NCBI GenBank assembly: GCA_038239145.1
Contig: JBBSFB010000020.1
Span: forward strand, 1 to 64,000
Length of the DNA stretch: 64,000 bases
Direction: 5' to 3'
Source of the DNA: PALSA-610 sp038239145
GTDB lineage: Bacteria; Actinomycetota; Acidimicrobiia; IMCC26256; PALSA-610
Program-made: the position numbers and the translations under genes
Notes under the pieces: model-generated
Told to the model about the DNA's origin: nothing
What the model saw: the letters and a program-made list of their open reading frames with translations, nothing else
Database searches by the model: none
Shown here: piece by piece, positions 42,360 to 50,476 of the stretch
How the letters are laid out: each line of letters opens with the position of its first letter
Numbering within the stretch: the stretch's first letter is position 1

Positions 42360-42878
42360 CTATTCGGGCGCAGGGCGCAGCGATTCCTCGAACGTTCCGG
42401 TTGCCGACTCGACGAAGTCGTTCTGGCGCCAGGCCTCGTAGGCGACGACGCTCACGGCATTGGCCAGATTGAGACTGCGATTCCGCGGGCGCATCGGGAT
42501 GTGCAGGCGCTGCTCGGCCGCAAACTCCGAAAGGAGTTCCGCGCCGAGCCCGGTCGCTTCGCAGCCGAACACCACGACATCGCCGGCCCGGTACTCCACG
42601 TGGTCGTATCGATTGTGCGGGTCGTGCGTGGTCGTGGCGAACCAACGCCGTTCCCGGCCGAGGGCGCGGCGGCACTCGTCCCAGGTATCCCACGTCTGAG
42701 TGTCGATCAGCTCGTGATAGTCGAGCCCGCCCCGGCGGAGCGCGGCATCTTCGAGAGAGAAGCCGAGGGGCCGTACGAGATGGAGCCGGGCGCCGACGTT
42801 CGCGCACACCCGGATGATGTTGCCGGTGTTCGTGGCGATCTGCGGCCGTACGAGGACAATCTCGAGCATCGACTCCAT
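42360..42878 (-). CDS. trmL: tRNA (cytidine(34)-2'-O)-methyltransferase
   Basis: 172 residues, SPOUT methyltransferase of TrmL type. It methylates the wobble-position ribose of certain tRNA-Leu. Blocks seen: 'LEIVLVRPQIATNTGNIIRVCANVGARLHLVRPLGF' at the start (N-T-G-N-I-I-R is diagnostic), 'DVVVFGCEATGLGAELL', 'IPMRPRNRSLNLANAVSVVAYEAWRQ' with the trefoil-knot SAM site. Start taken at ATG 42878 (an ATG at 42869 is equally possible); upstream residues in frame are noise. Slightly extended C-terminus. Confidence 0.92.
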   Translation of the reverse strand: MESMLEIVLVRPQIATNTGNIIRVCANVGARLHLVRPLGFSLEDAALRRGGLDYHELIDTQTWDTWDECRRALGRERRWFATTTHDPHNRYDHVEYRAGDVVVFGCEATGLGAELLSEFAAEQRLHIPMRPRNRSLNLANAVSVVAYEAWRQNDFVESATGTFEESLRPAPE

Positions 42879-42894
42879 TGTGACGCCGAACCGG

Positions 42895-43227
42895 TCAGCT
42901 CTCGGTGCGTAGGAACTCGACACGCGCGTTGAGTGCGTCGACTCCCCTGCCCGCCGCGGGCGCGTTGACCTTCCGTACCGGTAGGCGTGAGCCGTCGATG
43001 AGCACGAGCACCGCTGTCGCCGGCCGCACGCCCGAGAGGTTGCCCGCCCGCGGCGTTGCTTCGAAGCGCCCGACCCGCGCGAGCGGGACGAGCACCGGAG
43101 CTTGCGGGTAGTTCCGAATTGCTACGCCCGCGTCGGTGATGGCGAGCGAACTTCGGCCGACCACCACGAACGCCGCGAGCGCAGCGAGCACGACGAGCGC
43201 GAACGGCGCCAACAGCACGACAACCAC
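42895..43227 (-). CDS. Membrane protein with PH-like domain
   Basis: About 110 residues from GTG 43227. The start is fixed by a perfect AGGAGG ribosome site (minus strand, 43232-43237) four bases upstream. A hydrophobic N-terminus ('LLAPFALVVLAALAAFVVVG') is followed by PH-like strands: 'SSLAITDAGVAIRNYP', 'LVPLARVGRFEATPR' and 'TAVLVLIDGSRLPVRKV'. The frame is continuous with a broken acetyltransferase gene upstream, but that is read-through caused by an indel there. Function unknown. Confidence 0.65.
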   Translation of the reverse strand: MVVVLLAPFALVVLAALAAFVVVGRSSLAITDAGVAIRNYPQAPVLVPLARVGRFEATPRAGNLSGVRPATAVLVLIDGSRLPVRKVNAPAAGRGVDALNARVEFLRTES

Positions 43228-43235
43228 GCAGCCTC

Positions 43236-43560
43236 CTACAAAGGTGATCGGTACAGGATGAAAACCGCGGTTCACGGCGACCCGGTCGTAGAGGCGCCAA
43301 GCGGTGTCGTTGCTCGCCTGCGTCGACCAGTAGACCCGGCCGCACCGTCGGGGCCGGGGACCGGTCGGCGACGACGCGTGCATGTACGTGGCGGCCCGGA
43401 ACGCATTCCAGGCCCGTTCGACGAGTTCGTATGCAGGTGTGCGCTCGTAGAACGTGTTGTAACCATCGACGAGGATCGCCCACCCCGCTCGATCGGCCGC
43501 CTCGGGTTTCCCGATCTCGATCACGTCGGCCCCTGATCGCGCGACACACCCGAGTGTCAC
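43236..43560 (-). pseudogene. GNAT acetyltransferase remnant (core deletion plus frameshift)
   Basis: N-terminal part 'LVDGYNTFYERTPAYELVERAW' and C-terminal part 'CGRVYWSTQASNDTAWRLYDRVA' are both typical GNAT. The central ~60 residues with the acetyl-CoA loop (from about 'MHA' to 'GRVYW') are missing. At the end, an extra T in a TTTT run (about 43265-43268) changes the expected 'NRGFILYRSPL' stop into read-through to the PH-like gene. With one T removed, the stop falls at 43236-43238, overlapping that gene's ribosome site. Not functional as an acetyltransferase. Confidence 0.7.
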
Positions 43561-43636
43561 ACAAGGGAGACGCGCCCCGGAGATACCCTCTCCGTCTGAG
43601 TCGCGGGCACTGCTTACCCCGAAGGAGTGAGGGACG

Positions 43637-44152
43637 ATGGCGATTCCTGGCGACCCGAACGTGCCGCCGCCCCCCTTCCAACCGGATGCGTATCCGCCGC
43701 CCGCTCCTCCGCAGGGATACGGCTACGGGCAAGCGCCACCCGGTATGTACTTCGACCCCGCGAGCGGGCTGACCCTGCCGCAGGGCGTCGCGCTCGCGAG
43801 CATCGGGCGGCGCATCGGCGCGTGGTTCCTCTCGATTCCCCTCGTCATCGTGACGTTGGGGATCGGGTACGTCATCTGGGGACTCATCGTGTGGGATCGC
43901 GGGCAGACGCCGGCGCTGCAAGTGCTCGGCATGCGGTGTTGGCGGCCCGAGACCCAACGGGTTTCGGGCTGGTGGTGGATGGCGCTGCGCGAGATCGTCG
44001 GCCGCTTCGCCGAGGGCATCTTGAGCATCATCACGCTGCTCACCTCGTTCATCTTGATGTGCGCGACCAAGGAACGGAAGTCTCTCCACGACCTGATCGC
44101 GGGGACGGTCGTGCTGCACGACCCCAATCACGTCCTCGCGAGCGCGGCGTAG
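43637..44152 (+). CDS. RDD family membrane protein
   Basis: 171 residues. A Pro/Tyr-rich cytoplasmic N-terminus (~50 residues) leads to an RDD domain (PF06271): 'LASIGRRIGAWFLSIPLVIVTLGIGYVIWGL', 'RGQTPALQVLGMRCWR', then two more hydrophobic stretches ('EGILSIITLLTSFILM') and 'RKSLHDLIAGTVVLHD'. The domain motif residues R (in GRRIGAW) and D (in HDLIAG) are intact. Ribosome site GAAGGAG precedes ATG 43637. RDD proteins are often Na+/H+ antiporters or of unknown function. Confidence 0.9.
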   Translation: MAIPGDPNVPPPPFQPDAYPPPAPPQGYGYGQAPPGMYFDPASGLTLPQGVALASIGRRIGAWFLSIPLVIVTLGIGYVIWGLIVWDRGQTPALQVLGMRCWRPETQRVSGWWWMALREIVGRFAEGILSIITLLTSFILMCATKERKSLHDLIAGTVVLHDPNHVLASAA

Positions 44153-44189
44153 ACCCACGACGAGCCGTTCGCGGTGGAACGGTGATTCG

Positions 44190-45014
44190 GTGGACGAGTA
44201 CGCGGCGATCAACCTCGCAAACTGGAACAGTCGAGTCCGCCATCACGAACGGGCGTACGACCTCGACGGGTTTCGAACGGATCCGTCGTTCCTGTCGAAC
44301 GTCGTTCGCTTCGATCGTGAACGCCTCGGAAGTATCGAAGGCCTCGACGTCGTCCACCTCCAATGCCACATCGGCACCGACACGTTGTCCCTCGATCGCC
44401 TCGGCGCCCGCAGCGTCACCGGCCTCGACTTCTCCGCGCCGGCGTTATCGGTCGCGGCTCAACTCGCCGCCGAGTGTGGCGCGTCGATCGACTACGTGGA
44501 GAGCGAGCTGTACAGCGCGGTCGACGCCCTTGGGCCGGCCCGGTTCGACCTCGTCTACACCGGCATCGGGGCACTGTGTTGGCTCCCCGATATTGCCCGC
44601 TGGGCGCACATCGTCGCCGCGCTGCTACGACCGGGAGGTCGCCTTTTCATGCGCGAAGGGCACCCGATGTTGTGGACGCTCGGTGATCCCCGCCCCGACC
44701 AGCTCGTCGTCGTCGAGTTTCCCTACTTCGAAACCGACGGTGAGCGGTTCTCCGAACCGGTCAGCTACGTCGCGCACGACGAGCCCTTGACCTCACCCGA
44801 CACGCTGCAGTTCAACCACGGCCTCGCCCAGGTGATCACCGCGCTACTGCACGCGGGGATGCGCCTCACGGCCATCGAGGAGCATGACACCGTGCCGTGG
44901 AACCCACTCGCCGACGCGATGGAACAGATCGAGAACGGCGAATACCGCCTGCGCGACACGCCGCAGCGGTTGGCCGCGACCTACACCCTGCAGGCGGCCA
45001 AACCACTACGTTGA
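44190..45014 (+). CDS. Class I SAM-dependent methyltransferase
   Basis: 274 residues, GTG start. Motif I reads 'DVVHLQCHIGTDTLSLDRLGA', the HLQC-H-x-G-x-D variant of a recognised actinobacterial subgroup. Motif II end is 'VTGLDFSAPAL', and 'FDLVYTGIGALCWLPDIARWA' carries motif IV/post I. 'GGRLFMREGHPM' follows. Substrate small molecule, not predicted. It is followed 5 nt later by a small cysteine-containing protein gene. Confidence 0.88.
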   Translation: MDEYAAINLANWNSRVRHHERAYDLDGFRTDPSFLSNVVRFDRERLGSIEGLDVVHLQCHIGTDTLSLDRLGARSVTGLDFSAPALSVAAQLAAECGASIDYVESELYSAVDALGPARFDLVYTGIGALCWLPDIARWAHIVAALLRPGGRLFMREGHPMLWTLGDPRPDQLVVVEFPYFETDGERFSEPVSYVAHDEPLTSPDTLQFNHGLAQVITALLHAGMRLTAIEEHDTVPWNPLADAMEQIENGEYRLRDTPQRLAATYTLQAAKPLR

Positions 45015-45018
45015 TCCC

Positions 45019-45240
45019 ATGACCCTTGTGCGCCCGGTGCACGGAATCGTCGAAGCGGAGAGGCCGCACCTCCTTCACCGGTTCGGCACCACCGCGAACC
45101 GGTCGGCTTGTGGCAAGGCGATCGTTCCCCGCCCCGCCAACGAGACGACGACGTTGATCTGCCGTCGGTGCGTCGTCATCGACGAAACTCGCATCGCCGG
45201 CAAACCGGATTGGTTCGAGTTCGGCCCGGACGGCGTCTGA
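45019..45240 (+). CDS. Small protein with CxxC
   Basis: 73 residues, ATG 45019. Contains 'RSACGKAIV' and 'LICRRCVVIDE': one isolated Cys and a C-x2-C pair that might bind zinc or form a disulfide, but a fourth ligand is not obvious. Codon use looks normal. Immediately after the methyltransferase gene and one base before a broken hydrolase gene, so co-transcription is likely. No family recognised. Confidence 0.5.
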   Translation: MTLVRPVHGIVEAERPHLLHRFGTTANRSACGKAIVPRPANETTTLICRRCVVIDETRIAGKPDWFEFGPDGV

Positions 45241-45241
45241 T

Positions 45242-45957
45242 ATGACAACGTTCGTGTTGGTCCACGGAGCGTGGACCGGCTCGTACGGGTTTCGACATGT
45301 CCGCCGCGCTTGCAGGCGGCGGGACACGCGGTGTTCACGCCGAGTCTCACCGGCATCGGCGAGCGGTCTCATCTGACCGGCCCCAGGTCGACCCACGACC
45401 CACGTACGCGACGTGGTCAATCAGATCTGTACGAGGATCTCGACGACATCGTCCTCCTCGGCTTCTCCTACGGCTGCTTCGTCGTCACCGGTTCACTCGT
45501 GCACATTGGCAACCGCGTACGGCACCTCGTGTACCTCGACGCGTTCGTCCCCGACGACGGCGACTCCGTGCTGGGGTTGACGATGCTTCCCGTGTCGTAC
45601 GACCCCGGAGCGACTCCCCTCGTCGTCGGCGAGCAATGGCTCGTCCCTCCGGCGCCGCGAGAGTTCGACGATCCCGCCGAGGCCGAGTTCATGAACGCGC
45701 GCCGCGGACCCCACCCGATGGGTTGCTTCACCGAGCCGGTGCGCCTGGTCGGATCGCTCGAAGCGTTTCCGTTCACGCGCACGTACATCCGCGCGACCGC
45801 CGACGCCCCGGATGCGCCCGGAACCGCCAACTTCGACGCGGCTGCGACCCGAGCGCCGGAATCCGATGCGCGGGACTATCACGAGATCGCGACGAACCAC
45901 ATGGTCGCAAACAACCAGCCGCGACGCCTCGTCGAGATCCTGCTCACCCTCGCCTGA
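45242..45957 (+). pseudogene. Alpha/beta hydrolase, several frameshifts
   Basis: ATG 45242 gives 'TTFVLVHGAWTGSYGFRHV', the standard first strand and oxyanion HG of this subgroup. Near 45305-45315 the frame shifts to 'LQAAGHAVFTPSLTGIGERSH', at about 45383 to 'QVDP', at about 45396 to 'THVRDVVNQI', and at about 45428 to 'YEDLDDIVLLGFSYG', which holds the nucleophile Ser. From there to TGA 45957 the frame is intact, ending with 'EIATNHMVANNQPRRLVEIL' (catalytic His region). Four small shifts within about 125 nt break an otherwise conserved gene. Confidence 0.75.
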
Positions 45958-45993
45958 GGGCCGCCCGGCTGCCGACAATCAGCCGCCGACTGA

Positions 45994-47193
45994 TCAGCCG
46001 CCGCCGTCGTCGTTGGTGATGCCGCCGAAGCCGAGCCCCCAGAAGCCGCCCATACTCGCGTTGGTCGGATTGCCGAACTGCACGACGAAGTACTCGTCGG
46101 GTTCGACCGTGGTATCGCCGTTGATACTGATCGTCACCGATTTCGAAGTCTCGCCGGGCGCGAACGTCACGGTTCCGGACGCGGGCGTGTAGTCGGTCGT
46201 GGGATCGGCTTGATCTCCGGGCGCGCCGGGGACAGGCACCGTTCGCCATTGCGCGGTCACGGTTTGCGTCGACGGATTGGAGAGCGTGACCGGCACATGG
46301 AGGTCGGATGCACCGGCGTTCCCTTCGGAGGCCGTCGCGACGCCGGGCACGATGCGTGCGTGATCGTCGTTCGTGATGTAACCGAAACCGAAGCCGGGAC
46401 CGAGGTCGAAGTCGGGCTGACCTCCGAGGATGGCGTTGGCCGGCTTGTCGAACTGCACGGCGATGTATTCGTCGGGTTCGACGAGGGTGTCGCCGTTGAG
46501 GACGATCGTCACCGTCTGATCGAACGTTCCCGGCGAAAACGTGATCGTTCCGCTCGCCGGTGTGTAGTCGGTGGCCGGATCGGCCTGGTCGCCCGGCGCG
46601 CCCGGTACGAACACCGTCTTCCACGAGGTCGTGATCGTCGAGACGTTCGGGTTCTGGATCAGGACATCGAGCGAGAGGGTCGAGTTCGCCGAGTTGCCTT
46701 CGGGTTGGTGCGTAGTGAGCGGTTGGAGAGTTGGGAGCGGCGGTGTCACGAACGACAGTGGTGCCGTGACGAGAGTTCCGGTGAGGTCGACCACCACAGC
46801 CGCCGCGATCACGCAGGGAGTCGCCGTATCGGCGCAATCGACAAACCCGTTCAGCGCCGGAACCCTGATGAGGCGGGTGATGATTACTTGGGAGCTGAAA
46901 TTGCCGTTGCTGTCGGTGTTCAGCTCGCCGTCGGCAAGCCCGTTGCGGCAATCGTTGACGCTGACGGGCGGGGGCGCCCCGACCGGCGCCTCACAGAACG
47001 CGATCGTTTGGTTCGGAGCCCAGCCCGAGCCTGTGACAGCGGCCACGGTCTCGCCGATCCCCAACGCGGTACTGGGTGTCACTGTGAGTGTCGCGGCGGC
47101 GGAAGCCGGCGTTGCGGGAACGACGACCCACAGCGCGCCCACTACGAGCGCGATCAGACTGATACCGGCACGAGCACGACGAGGGCGGGTCAT
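45994..47193 (-). CDS. Secreted protein with neocarzinostatin-like and two Calx-beta domains
   Basis: 399 residues from ATG 47193, preceding a signal peptide ('ISLIALVVGALWVVVPATPASA'). Residues ~32-145 are neocarzinostatin-like ('TLTVTPSTALGIGETVAAVTGSGW', with paired Cys in 'AFCEAPVG' and 'NDCRNG'). Two Calx-beta modules follow (~165-285 and ~290-395): 'DYTPASGTITFSPGTFDQTVTI', 'GDTLVEPDEYIAVQF', and again 'DYTPASGTVTFAPGE' with 'GDTTVEPDEYFVVQF'. These bind calcium and often mediate adhesion. Ends 'ITNDDGGG' without a sorting signal, so released or loosely attached. Confidence 0.88.
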   Translation of the reverse strand: MTRPRRARAGISLIALVVGALWVVVPATPASAAATLTVTPSTALGIGETVAAVTGSGWAPNQTIAFCEAPVGAPPPVSVNDCRNGLADGELNTDSNGNFSSQVIITRLIRVPALNGFVDCADTATPCVIAAAVVVDLTGTLVTAPLSFVTPPLPTLQPLTTHQPEGNSANSTLSLDVLIQNPNVSTITTSWKTVFVPGAPGDQADPATDYTPASGTITFSPGTFDQTVTIVLNGDTLVEPDEYIAVQFDKPANAILGGQPDFDLGPGFGFGYITNDDHARIVPGVATASEGNAGASDLHVPVTLSNPSTQTVTAQWRTVPVPGAPGDQADPTTDYTPASGTVTFAPGETSKSVTISINGDTTVEPDEYFVVQFGNPTNASMGGFWGLGFGGITNDDGGG

Positions 47194-47390
47194 GGGGACA
47201 CCTCCGGGCATCGAGATCGATGCTCCGGCATCGACCATCGCGACACACAATCGAGTCCGAAGGACGTCTGATAGGGAAGAGGCGTTCCCCGTAGCTCGCC
47301 CGAACCGTACCGCCTTCCCGTCCGGCGCGCACTGAGAACTTCTCTACAGTTCGCCGGGCCGTCCGAGACGAAGTTCGCCCTGCCGGCGTG

Positions 47391-48206
47391 CTACCCGCCG
47401 AGGATCGAGAAGTCGATCTGACCGGTGGTGAGCGCGCCGTAGAAGCCGGCGTCGACCGGGAACGCGATCCCGGCGACGTAGCTCGACCGCGGGCTGTTGA
47501 GGAACACGAGCGGCCACGCCTGCTCCTCCGCACTCGAGCGACGGTTCGAGGGGCCCGCGAACGCGTCGATCAGCTCGGCGCCGTTCGCCGCCTCGAACTG
47601 CGGCATCATCGCGGTCTGGGTCGGGCCGGGGTTCGTGTTGTTGAGCCGGATGCCGAGCGGGAGGAGCGATGCCGCCCGCCAGGCGACCCACGCGTTCACC
47701 AGCTGCTTCGAGAACGCGTAGCCGTTGCCGGTGTAACGCTCCGGATGTTCTTCGAGGAACGCCTTGGCCGCGGCGAAGTCGGCTGTCTGCACAATCGGGA
47801 GCAGGTCGGCGATGACCGGCTCCCAGCCCAGGCCGGCGTTCGACGACACGCATGCGACAGCCGAACCCTCCGGCATCTGCGGGACCAAGGCCTCGATCAG
47901 GTTCCGGGCGCCCGCGAAGTTCACGAGGATGGTGTCGAGGTCGGAGAAGGGCGGCCCGGGCAAGCCGGCGACGCTGAACACTGCGTGAACCGGTCCGCCG
48001 ATGGCGGCAACCGCGGCCGTCACCGACGCCGGGTCCTTGAGGTCGACCGGGATGAACTTCGACACAGGGATGTCGGTCGGTTTCACGTCGAGGCCGATGA
48101 CCTCCGCGCCCAGGTCGACGAGGATCTGCGCGGTCGCGGCGCCCATACCCGAAGCGCAACCGGTGACGACGACGCGCTTTCCGGCGTACTGCAGCACATC
48201 TTCCAC
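47391..48206 (-). CDS. Short-chain dehydrogenase (coniferyl-alcohol/3-alpha-hydroxysteroid dehydrogenase-like)
   Basis: 271 residues from GTG 48206, preceded by GAGGAG. 'YAGKRVVVTGCASGMGAATAQIL' holds the TGxxxGxG NAD site, with 'VIGLDVKPTD' (Asp selects NAD). 'VFSVAGLPGPPF', 'CVSSNAGLGW' and catalytic Tyr/Lys in 'GYAFSKQLVNAW' follow, then 'NNTNPGPTQTAMM'. The long gap between the Ser block and Tyr (about 45 residues, 'KAFLEEHPER') is typical of this subgroup, which oxidises steroid or aromatic alcohols. A frame extension to 48230 is possible but has no ribosome site. Confidence 0.85.
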   Translation of the reverse strand: MEDVLQYAGKRVVVTGCASGMGAATAQILVDLGAEVIGLDVKPTDIPVSKFIPVDLKDPASVTAAVAAIGGPVHAVFSVAGLPGPPFSDLDTILVNFAGARNLIEALVPQMPEGSAVACVSSNAGLGWEPVIADLLPIVQTADFAAAKAFLEEHPERYTGNGYAFSKQLVNAWVAWRAASLLPLGIRLNNTNPGPTQTAMMPQFEAANGAELIDAFAGPSNRRSSAEEQAWPLVFLNSPRSSYVAGIAFPVDAGFYGALTTGQIDFSILGG

Positions 48207-48561
48207 GGAGGATCTCCTCGTTTCGGGCACGCTCGGTCAGCGGTGGAGCGGGCGAAGGCGCGCAGCGTAGTGCCGGCCCGAGCGCGGACCGAAGTACGGA
48301 ACGCGTCATTGGTCACATCGCGGATCTCGGCGTAGTCGGGGAAGCACGCCGTCGTTATGGTCGATCGAGGCTCGGCGGGCCGGGCGTCGCGAACAACGGC
48401 TTCGGGAACGGCAACTGAAGTTCCCGAAGCCGTATATCGCCGGCGTCGACCCGGGTTCCCTCGCCGCGGACTCCCGGACATCCGCGCCATTTGCCCGAAT
48501 TGGGAGTACACCGGACTCGTACTCGGGGTGTGCTTGATTCATCCAGCCGGGGGGCAGCAGC
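48207..48561. other. 350-nt divergent gap with a perfect 14-bp hairpin
   Basis: No gene seen. It lies between an SDR start (48206, minus) and a sigma-like gene (48562, plus). The hairpin at 48396-48433 is the only strong structure. Reading frames here are Arg-rich. Confidence 0.45.
48396..48433. promoter_or_regulatory. Perfect 14-bp hairpin, 10-nt loop
   Basis: ACGGCTTCGGGAAC (48396-48409) pairs perfectly with GTTCCCGAAGCCGT (48420-48433) around the loop GGCAACTGAA. Downstream bases on the plus strand are ATATCGCC, not a T-run. It is about 190 nt before the minus-strand SDR and 130 nt before the plus-strand gene. Candidates: dimeric-regulator operator, bidirectional terminator of a lost gene, or structured leader. 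Confidence 0.55.
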
Positions 48562-48942
48562 ATGCTGATGCGTTGGAAGCATCGTGCAGAGCGCGAGACC
48601 CCGGTCGTAGGGGACGCCTCGCCCGCACTCCTGGCGGTCGCGCTACCGCTGTACCACCAGTTCGGGGCGCACGCGCTCGCCGTCGCCTACGCCTTGACGG
48701 GGAACCAGGCCGAGGCCGAGACGATGGTGGTCAACGCCTTCTGCGCGCTTGCCGACGAATGGTCGCCGGAGGATTCCCGGCCCGGGCGCGAGCAGGTGCT
48801 CGCGCGGGTCGTGCGCGAGTGCGAACTGCGGCGGGCGCCGACACGACGCGAGGCCGCCGACGGACGGGCAACGGCTTGGATACGGCTCGCCGACGGGCAG
48901 CAAACTGTGATCGCGTTGACCGTTCCGACGCATCTCTCCTGA
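48562..48942 (+). CDS. Truncated ECF sigma factor-like protein
   Basis: 126 residues, ATG 48562. 'ALPLYHQFGAHALAVAYALTGNQAEAETMVVNAF' resembles sigma region 2 (helix with Y/F and D/E-rich ends), and the final 'LADGQQTVIALTVPTHLS' looks like the start of region 4 ('L-P-x-x-Q-R-x-V-I-A-L') cut off by a stop at 48940-48942. So the -35-binding half is missing. Either a decayed sigma gene or a short region 2-like regulator. Upstream of it is the 14-bp hairpin. Confidence 0.45.
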   Translation: MLMRWKHRAERETPVVGDASPALLAVALPLYHQFGAHALAVAYALTGNQAEAETMVVNAFCALADEWSPEDSRPGREQVLARVVRECELRRAPTRREAADGRATAWIRLADGQQTVIALTVPTHLS

Positions 48943-49087
48943 CTGCGGCTAGTACCCCGACGCCCCGTTCGACGGCCTGGTCGCGCCAGTGGGATTGGTG
49001 CCGTGGATCGCGATCGGCGTCCCAAATGTAGATCTCCGTCGGAGTGTACGCGACCGGCTCCGCCGAGGATCCCGGATCCGTGTAGGT

Positions 49088-49488
49088 CTATCCGCTCCCC
49101 GTCGAGACGTCGAGGATCGTCACGCTGTCGCCGGACAGCACGACGAATGCTGACGGTCGAGGTCGACCTCGACGTGCGGTTGCGGCGACATCGATCCGGT
49201 CCCGCACCTCGGGGATTCGCGCCGGTCGCGTAGCTGCGCCGAGCTCCCTCAGCACCGACTGCACACCGAGCACGATCGTCGGCGTGCTGCGACCGATGGC
49301 ACTTCGCAACGCGACTGCTGGGGCCTGGTCGATCGCACCGGTGACCGGAAGGTGCCTGGAGTGCTGCAACTTCTCGACGCGTCGGTCGCCCGGGTCGTGA
49401 AGCCGCTGTCGGCCGATCTTGTGGCCGAGTGCGTTCAACTCGTTCTGGAGAAGGTCGGCAGGCGGTTCGAACGGAGTCGATCTTTCAT
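49088..49488 (-). pseudogene. Hypothetical protein, probable frameshift near the start
   Basis: ATG 49488 has a good ribosome site (GGAGG on the minus strand) but that frame stops after 17 codons. The neighbouring frame reads on coherently from the third or fourth codon: 'STPFEPPADLLQNELNALGHK', 'VEKLQHSRHLPVTGAIDQ', 'TPTIVLGVQSVLRELGAAT', to a stop at 49088. A single-base indel beside the AAA at about 49483-49486 would explain this. No family recognised, so the reconstruction rests on ribosome site and frame only. Confidence 0.35.
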
Positions 49489-49553
49489 GCCGCGCCTCCT
49501 TGCCGTTCGCGCGCTGACTGCGGTGGACAGCCGGATCTGAAAAGCTGATCGGC

Positions 49554-50378
49554 GTGAGCAGCTCGCCCGCGTTCCGTCCGGATCTGTACCGGGGAACTGC
49601 ACAGTTCTACGATCGCTTCCGCCTGCCGTATCCAACGGCGCTCATCGACGACTTATGTCGCCGAACAGCAGCGAGCGGTACGGGTCGGCTGCTCGACCTT
49701 GCGTGCGGGCCCGGCACGGTGACGCTCGCGATGACCGGCCACTTCGCCGAGATCTGGGCCGTCGATCAAGAGCCGGAGGCGATCGCCTTCGCTACCGAAA
49801 AAGGGGCGGCCAACGGCGTCCGCAACGTGCGCTGGATCGTGGGCCGCGCCGAGGATGTGGATACCGACGAGGTCTTCGACGCCGTCACCATCGGGACTGC
49901 GTTCCACCGGCTGGACCGACGACGGGTGGCCGAGCTTGCGGCGCGCTGGTTGCGACCCGGTGGCCATCTTGTGTTGCTCTGGAGTGACACAGCGCTCAAC
50001 GGCACCGAGCCTTGGCAACAGGTCTTCGCGGCGGTCATCGTCGACTGGATGGAGCGCACTGCGGCCGCCGACCGACTCCCGCCGGACCTCGCCGATCACC
50101 TCGCGCAGCATCCGCACGCCAAGGTGGTCGAGGACGCGGGCTTCGTCGACGTGCAGCGACACGAGTTCTCCCAGATCCACGACTGGAGCAGCGCGGCGTT
50201 GATCGGTCTCGTGTACTCCACCTCGCTGCTCCCCCGCTCCGTCCTCGGCGACCGCGCCGGCGCGTTCGAGGCCGACCTGCAAGCGCGGCTCACCGCGCTC
50301 GACCCGGCCGGCATCTTCCGCGAGTACGCCACCTTCGCGTACGACCTCGCCTACCGTCCGCCCGATTCCTCACCGTGA
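49554..50378 (+). CDS. Class I SAM-dependent methyltransferase
   Basis: 274 residues from GTG 49554. 'AQFYDRFRLPYPTALIDDLC' is the usual substrate-side start of this family. Motif I 'RLLDLACGPGTVTLAM', motif II 'IWAVDQEPEAI', 'VGRAEDVDTDEVFDAVTIGTAFH' (motif III/IV) and 'LRPGGHLVLLW' follow. The C-terminal half carries alpha/beta elements of a small-molecule methyltransferase. Divergent from the broken hypothetical gene. A second, deleted methyltransferase follows on the opposite strand. Confidence 0.88.
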   Translation: MSSSPAFRPDLYRGTAQFYDRFRLPYPTALIDDLCRRTAASGTGRLLDLACGPGTVTLAMTGHFAEIWAVDQEPEAIAFATEKGAANGVRNVRWIVGRAEDVDTDEVFDAVTIGTAFHRLDRRRVAELAARWLRPGGHLVLLWSDTALNGTEPWQQVFAAVIVDWMERTAAADRLPPDLADHLAQHPHAKVVEDAGFVDVQRHEFSQIHDWSSAALIGLVYSTSLLPRSVLGDRAGAFEADLQARLTALDPAGIFREYATFAYDLAYRPPDSSP

Positions 50379-50476
50379 AAACATTCGAGCTTCATTCTCG
50401 GCTACCGCTCGATGCCCAGGGGAGGAAGTCCTTATCCCCAACCGATTGCCGCGGCCGCCTCGACCGCCGACCGGCA

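Noticed and set aside
49003..49440. Plus-strand short frames in the gap before the methyltransferase
   Set aside because: Arg/Ser-rich; the minus-strand reading with a ribosome site is more coherent.
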